The notes under the pieces were generated by a model. That model saw only the letters and a program-made list of their open reading frames with translations, searched no databases and was not told where the DNA came from. The position numbers were made by a program, and so were the translations under genes. A stretch of DNA of 9,226 nt from WHSM01 sp050701635 (GTDB lineage Bacteria; Actinomycetota; Actinomycetes; Mycobacteriales; Micromonosporaceae): assembly GCA_050701635.1 (NCBI GenBank), contig JBOGDF010000232.1:1-9226 (forward strand), in the 5' to 3' direction. Each line of letters begins with the position of its first letter. Position 1 is the first letter of the stretch. Below, one piece after another: positions 6,801 through 9,226 of this stretch.

Positions 6801-7488
6801 CACGATGCGGCGCGGCACCCGCCGGCTGCTGCTGTTGAACCTGCCGTCCCCGGTCACCTTCACCCAGGGCCGGCTGGACAACCGGCAGAAGCTGATGCTC
6901 TCGCGCAGCCCGTACCGCACCGTCGCCGCGCTGCTCGACGACTGTACCGGCTGCGCCGTCGACGAGCTGGTCGAAGAGGCGGGCGGGCCGGCCTGGGACG
7001 AGGCCGGCTTCCAGCGGCTGCGCGAGGCGGTACGCCCCGAGTTGGTCGACGCCACTCTCGACGTGGTGTCCACCGTGGAGCGCGTGCTCACCGCCGCGGC
7101 CGCCGTCGAGTCCCGGCTTGCTACGGCGGCCGCCGAACCCCGCGCTGACCTGCGCAAACAGCTGTCCGAGCTGATCTACCCGGGCTTCGTCGCCGACACC
7201 GGCACCGAGCACCTCGCCGACCTGACCCGCTACCTGAAAGCCGCCGAGGTACGCCTCGGCAAGCTCCCCGGCAACCCGCAGCGGGACCGGCAGCTGACCG
7301 CCGAGGTGACCGAGGTACGCGAGGCGTACCAGGAGCTGCGCGCCGAGCTCGGCAACACCGACGACGTACGCCGCGTCCGCTGGATGATCGAGGAGCTGCG
7401 GGTCAACCTGTACGCCCAGCAGCTGAAGACCCGGTACCCGGTCTCGGCCACCCGGATCTACCGCGCGATCGACCACCTCCTGCCGTAG
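3808..7488 (+). CDS. hrpA: HrpA-type DEAH-box ATP-dependent RNA helicase
   Basis: From ATG 3808 the protein has 1226 aa, close to the usual 1300 or so of bacterial HrpA. All helicase motifs are intact: Walker A GETGSGKT (39-46), DEAH (136-139), SAT (168-170), TNVAETSLT (288-296) and QRKGRCGR (335-342). The ratchet/HA2 region follows at about 400-490. Residues from about 600 to the end form the long DUF3418 region that distinguishes HrpA from shorter DEAH helicases. It is expected to unwind RNA in the cytoplasm. E. coli HrpA has been tied to fimbrial mRNA processing and rescue of stalled ribosomes; the role here is not shown. An in-frame GTG at 3718 would add 30 residues that do not look like the family, and the TATTCT box at 3793-3798 lies inside that extension. 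ATG 3808 is therefore preferred. The gene stands alone, divergent from the lipoprotein. Confidence 0.96.
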   Translation: MSTPRTAPPVTYPPQLPISDRKDEILAAIRDHQVVIVAGETGSGKTTQLPKICLELGRGTDKLIGHTQPRRLAARTVADRIAEELKTSLGDAIGYQVRFTDRVGAQTMVKVMTDGILLNEIQRDRMLRKYDTLIVDEAHERSLNIDFILGHLKWLLPRRPDLKLVITSATIDPERFAAHFAGRHGKPAPIIEVSGRTYPVEVRYRPTADSGEDPLQAICDAVTELRRESPGDILIFASGEREIRDAADALRRLKPADTELLPLYARLSAAEQHRVFQSHTQRRIVIATNVAETSLTVPGIKYVIDPGTARISRYSARTKVQRLPIEPISQASANQRKGRCGRLSDGICIRLYAEDDFDGRPEFTDPEILRTNLASVILQMAAARLGDIATFGFIDAPDKRQITDGVRLLEELGALRDGKLTAEGRRLAQLPVDPRLGRMVLEAERNDCVREVLVIVAGLSIQDPRERPADQQQAADASHARFADKSSDFLAYLNLWRYLDEQQKHHSSNQFRKRCKAEFLHFLRVREWQDVYSQLRQVTKTLGITLNSSPAPEDRIHTSLLAGLLSHIGVKDESAREYAGARNAKFAIFPGSALAKKPPQWVMSAELVETSRLWARVNARIEPQWVEPLAADLVKRHYSEPHWEAKQGAVMGFERVTLYGVPIVPRRKINYARVDPELARELFLRHALVEGDWRTHHEFFDHNRALLEDVEELEHRARRRDILVDDETLYAFYDQRIPADVVSARHFDSWWKKTRREQPKLLHFDRSMLVSEAADAVTEADYPDHWEAGGVRLRLTYQFEPGTDADGVTVHIPLALLERVPAEPFEWQVPGLREQLVTALLRSLPKSLRRHFVPVPDHAADVIADLPARPDGPLLPALERGLYDLTGVTVPRDAWQPSQVPDHLTMTYRVVDASGEVLGEGKELAALRERLRPKLRTVASAASASIERTGLKTWSVGTLPRTADQDRAGFRVTVYPALVDEGDSVAVRVCESAAEQQVTMRRGTRRLLLLNLPSPVTFTQGRLDNRQKLMLSRSPYRTVAALLDDCTGCAVDELVEEAGGPAWDEAGFQRLREAVRPELVDATLDVVSTVERVLTAAAAVESRLATAAAEPRADLRKQLSELIYPGFVADTGTEHLADLTRYLKAAEVRLGKLPGNPQRDRQLTAEVTEVREAYQELRAELGNTDDVRRVRWMIEELRVNLYAQQLKTRYPVSATRIYRAIDHLLP

Positions 7489-7561
7489 CCGGCGACCGGG
7501 GCTGCGGCGAGCCGGCGGTATTCGCCGAGCAGGAGGCCGCGGCCTCCTGCCGTAGCCGGCG
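7476..7561 (+). repeat. 19-bp direct repeat spanning the helicase stop codon
   Basis: CCTCCTGCCGTAGCCGGCG occurs at 7476-7494, where it contains the last helicase codons and the TAG stop, and again at 7543-7561 in the intergenic region. The copies are identical and start 67 nt apart. The second copy also supplies the right arm of the 22-bp palindrome at 7529-7550. This looks like a small local duplication. Confidence 0.8.
7529..7550. terminator. Perfect 22-bp palindrome after the helicase gene
   Basis: GCAGGAGGCCG (7529-7539) and CGGCCTCCTGC (7540-7550) are exact reverse complements. The site lies 41 nt after the helicase stop and 61 nt before the next start. As RNA it would fold into a very stable G/C-rich stem, a typical actinobacterial terminator shape without a U-run. 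The left arm can also pair with the CCTCCTGC at 7476-7483, so a second, mutually exclusive fold exists. A protein-binding site is the alternative. Confidence 0.6.
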
Positions 7562-7610
7562 TCATTGCGGCACGGGATACTCAAGGCAAGGCCGAACCCG
7601 GGAGACAGCT

Positions 7611-8177
7611 GTGGCGCTTAGATTCGACGGTCGGGATCTACACCCGGCCGAGCTCGGCTACCTGCGCGCCGGCGCCTCCGGGGCGGTCGCCGCGACCGCG
7701 GCCGGGCTGTCCGCCCGCCGGCTGGTGACCGTGCTGCGGGACCGCCGGATGATCGCGGTGGAGCCGGCCCCGCCGGCGGACGCGACGCCGCTGGAGGCCG
7801 CGGTGCACGGGGCGCTGCGCTCGCCGGTCGGTCTCGGCGATATGCGCTCCATACGGGGCGTCGCCAGCGAGCTGGCGCAGCTCGAGGCACGGTTGATCGA
7901 CTCCCGCCTGCTCGCCCCTCGACGGCGCGGCCTCGGCGGCATCGTGGACGCCGTACGGGGACGGCGTACCGCAGCCGGCGAGGAGCTGTTCCAGTCGCTG
8001 CGTACCCGCCACGCCGACCTCAAGCCCGGTCGCTACCGGGCGGCGTGGAACGCGGCCGAGCCGCACCAGGTCGCGATGAGCGTCGCGCTGTACGGACCCG
8101 AGGCGCTGTTCGCGCTGCGCCCGATGACCCAGCCCGGGTCCTTCCGGCGGAGCAGCGTGAACGGCGAGGCCGTCTAG
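7611..8177 (+). CDS. Short TIGR04222-like paralogue without membrane helices or cysteines
   Basis: This 188-aa protein starts at GTG 7611, with the ribosome site GGGAGA at 7600-7605. By eye it aligns with the membrane protein at 860-1780 along most of its length: LHPAELGYLRAG (10-21) with LTPAEAAYLNGG, PPADATPLEAAVHGAL (54-69) with VPADATRLEQAVHHAI, SIRGVASELAQLEARLIDSRLL (80-101; compared over the first 20) with SVRSELDSLESGLTRAGLLL, and the region around VAMSVALYGPEALFALRP with MAVALWGTSSLW. The two central helices are replaced by a short basic stretch (RRRGLGGIVDAVRGRR, 104-119). There is no N-terminal helix, no Gly/Cys tail and no cysteine at all. It should be soluble and cytoplasmic. It may bind the same partner as the membrane protein, or be a degenerate copy. 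GATACT at 7576-7581 may be a -10 box. Function unknown. Confidence 0.82.
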   Translation: MALRFDGRDLHPAELGYLRAGASGAVAATAAGLSARRLVTVLRDRRMIAVEPAPPADATPLEAAVHGALRSPVGLGDMRSIRGVASELAQLEARLIDSRLLAPRRRGLGGIVDAVRGRRTAAGEELFQSLRTRHADLKPGRYRAAWNAAEPHQVAMSVALYGPEALFALRPMTQPGSFRRSSVNGEAV

Positions 8178-8197
8178 CCGAACGCGGCCCGCCCGGA

Positions 8198-8265
8198 GCT
8201 AGGCCACGGTGACGTGGCGGCGGGTGACCGCCGCTAGGCCACGGTGAGGTGGCGGCGGGTGGCCG
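8198..8265. repeat. Imperfect 33-bp tandem repeat at the nitrilase 3' end
   Basis: Bases 8198-8230 and 8233-8265 match at 31 of 33 positions, with a period of 35. The right copy holds the last nitrilase codons and its stop (8234-8236 on -). The left copy lies just beyond the stop and contains a second stop-like triplet. The two differences (8213 versus 8248, 8227 versus 8262) fall exactly where they complete hairpins in the left copy. The period is not a multiple of three, so the extra copy is not read in frame. Confidence 0.85.
8203..8234. terminator. Two abutting GTGA-loop hairpins between convergent genes
   Basis: Read on +, GCCACG-GTGA-CGTGGC (8203-8218) makes a perfect 6-bp stem, and GCGGCGG-GTGA-CCGCCGC (8217-8234) makes a 7-bp stem, the two sharing 8217-8218. 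Both loops read GUGA in RNA, a GNRA tetraloop. They lie 25 nt after the stop of the gene at 7611-8177 and just beyond the end of the nitrilase gene, the right place for a bidirectional terminator. There is no T-run. Confidence 0.55.
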
Positions 8266-9088
8266 GCTGTTCGAACCGGTCGGCGAGCATGGTCTGGCGG
8301 GCGCGCGTTTCGGCGAGCAGCCCGGGATCGAGGTCGGCCGCCACCACCGCCTCGCCGGCATCGGCGGCGCGCCGCAGCGGCCGGCCCTGCGGGTCGTAGA
8401 TCGTCGAGCCGCCGTTGAACCGCCATTCCCCGTCCCCGCCGACCAGGTTGGCGACGCCGACGAAGAACGTGTTGTCCAGCGCGCGGGCGGCGTAGTAGAG
8501 GTCGCGCCGGTGCTCGCTGCCGACCACGTACGCGGTCGGGCACAGGTAACCGTGGGCGCCGGCGAGCGCGGCGGCGCGGGCGTGCTCCGGGAAGCAACCG
8601 TCGTAGCAGATCCCGAGCCCGAACCGCCACGGGTCGAGCTCGATGGTGGCGCCGGTGGTGCCGGGCTGGAACAGGTCGCGCTCGTCGGACCCGCACAGGT
8701 GCTGCTTGTCGTACGCCGCCGTGATCGACCCGCTGGTGTCGGCGAGCAGCGTGGAGCAGTACCGCCCTCCGTCGGGACGCCGCACACTCGCCCCGACCAG
8801 CGCGATCACGCCGCATTCGCGGCAGACCACGCGGATCGGGTCGAGCCGCGGATCATCCACCACGTCGCCGGCAGCGGCCGCGACGTCGCATCCCGCGGGG
8901 TCGGCCGACAGCACGGGCGGGTGGTATCCGGGCAGGAACAGCTCCGGGAGTACGGCGAGGCGTACCCCCGCGCCGGCGGCCTGGCGCAGCAGCCGGGCGG
9001 CGGTACGAGCATTGCCGGCCACCTCGCCGGGCACCGCCTCGGCCTGCACCACCGCGATACGCACAGATCGATCCGGGAGTACGGTCAC
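8234..9088 (-). CDS. Nitrilase-superfamily carbon-nitrogen hydrolase
   Basis: This 284-aa protein has the length and the catalytic Glu-Lys-Cys triad of the family: E49 in LPELFLPGY, K128 in YDKQHL and C161 in GICYDGCFPE. A second conserved region is seen at RALDNTFFVGVANLVG (202-217). Members hydrolyse amides, ureido compounds or nitriles through a thioester on the cysteine; examples are N-carbamoylputrescine amidase and omega-amidase. The overall pattern suggests an aliphatic amidase or carbamoylase rather than a true nitrilase, but the substrate cannot be read from the sequence. It is cytoplasmic, with no signal peptide. GTG 9088 is chosen because CAGGAT then GGGGCG precede it, but a GTG eight codons downstream (VRIAVVQ) would match many relatives. 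The 3' end is duplicated in tandem beyond the stop. It stands alone, convergent with the TIGR04222-like gene. Confidence 0.93.
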   Translation of the reverse strand: MTVLPDRSVRIAVVQAEAVPGEVAGNARTAARLLRQAAGAGVRLAVLPELFLPGYHPPVLSADPAGCDVAAAAGDVVDDPRLDPIRVVCRECGVIALVGASVRRPDGGRYCSTLLADTSGSITAAYDKQHLCGSDERDLFQPGTTGATIELDPWRFGLGICYDGCFPEHARAAALAGAHGYLCPTAYVVGSEHRRDLYYAARALDNTFFVGVANLVGGDGEWRFNGGSTIYDPQGRPLRRAADAGEAVVAADLDPGLLAETRARQTMLADRFEQPATRRHLTVA

Positions 9089-9100
9089 CGCCCCATCCTG
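9086..9100 (-). promoter_or_regulatory. Possible leaderless promoter of the nitrilase
   Basis: On the minus strand CAGGAT (9095-9100) is followed by GGGGCG and the GTG start (9088-9086). Spacing and layout match the response-regulator promoter at 124-136 (TAGGCT, GGGGGC, GTG). The first base departs from TANNNT and no -35 is clear. The G-run could equally act as a ribosome site on a longer transcript. Confidence 0.3.
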
Positions 9101-9129
9101 CCAGCCCGCCGCGACCGCCCTTGCCCCTC

Positions 9130-9195
9130 ATGATCACGATCTCGGGAACGATGTAGCGTCACTCCGCACCGATTCGTTCCCGAATCCGCGATCAT
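9130..9195. repeat. Imperfect 22-bp inverted repeat upstream of the nitrilase
   Basis: The left arm at 9130-9151 and the right arm at 9174-9195 match as reverse complements at 18 of 22 positions, including a perfect inner block CGGGAACGA / TCGTTCCCG. A 22-nt spacer separates them. A further perfect palindrome, TGGCGGCGCCGCCA, lies at 9204-9217. The equal arm and spacer lengths and the recurring ATGATC edge suggest two half-sites for a DNA-binding protein, a large hairpin, or a dispersed palindromic element. The rest of 9089-9226 shows no convincing gene. Confidence 0.6.
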
Positions 9196-9226
9196 GCGAG
9201 AGGTGGCGGCGCCGCCAGGCGCCCGC

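Noticed and set aside
5452..7584. Long open frame on the minus strand opposite the helicase
   Set aside because: It is antisense to intact HrpA sequence and its translation is low-complexity Arg/Gly/Pro-rich with no motif. Long antisense open frames are expected in high-GC DNA.
8249..9133. Plus-strand open frame opposite the nitrilase
   Set aside because: The minus-strand frame has a complete catalytic triad and family length; the plus frame is its shadow.
9130..9217. Insertion-sequence end
   Set aside because: No transposase or target-site duplication is visible, and the paired arms are only 22 nt apart, which does not fit an element with terminal repeats.
9194..9226. Start of a plus-strand gene running off the end (ATG 9194)
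   Set aside because: Only eleven codons are visible, with no clear ribosome site, and the ATG lies in the inverted-repeat arm. This is not enough to call a gene.

Overview
The window is about 9.2 kb of high-GC DNA that reads like an actinobacterial chromosome. Reasons: strong G/C bias at third codon positions, frequent GTG starts, TANNNT-type -10 boxes placed for leaderless or nearly leaderless transcripts, an excalibur/G5 lipoprotein, and an actinobacterial TIGR04222-type protein. The very frequent CGTAC motif fits Micromonosporaceae (Micromonospora, Actinoplanes and relatives), but I cannot name a genus. I see no tRNA, rRNA, CRISPR array, transposase or other mobile gene.

Layout from left to right. 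Bases 1-126 look non-coding and hold three inverted repeats just upstream of a NarL/LuxR-type response regulator (136-789, +). Next is a compact three-gene operon on +, with both internal junctions overlapping by 4 nt: a membrane protein of the TIGR04222 type with a Gly/Ser/Cys-only tail (860-1780), a DUF692/MNIO multinuclear iron oxidase (1777-2604) and a small MNIO partner protein (2601-3038). A 14-bp palindrome ends this operon against a convergent G5-plus-excalibur lipoprotein (3046-3660, -). The lipoprotein is divergent from a long HrpA-type DEAH RNA helicase (3808-7488, +). After a perfect 22-bp palindrome comes a short protein (7611-8177, +). By eye it is a second copy of the TIGR04222 domain that has lost the membrane helices and the cysteine tail. 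It converges on a nitrilase-superfamily amidohydrolase (8234-9088, -). The last 138 bases hold a 22-bp inverted repeat and no convincing gene.

How the genes may work together. The centrepiece is 860-3038. MNIO enzymes (MbnB, TglH, ChrH and others) modify cysteines of ribosomally made peptides, usually with a small partner that binds the substrate. Here all four cysteines of the 306-residue membrane protein lie in its last 24 residues, and the enzyme gene begins in the last codon of that tail. The simplest reading is a membrane-tethered substrate whose C-terminal tail is modified by the MNIO/partner pair. This is inference: no product, protease or exporter is visible here. The response regulator just upstream is a candidate regulator, and the cysteine-free paralogue at 7611 is a candidate accessory or decoy. 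The helicase, lipoprotein and nitrilase are probably unrelated neighbours.

A second theme is at the gene ends. Both the helicase and the nitrilase have the DNA around their stop codon repeated just downstream, and in both cases the extra copy is part of a hairpin.
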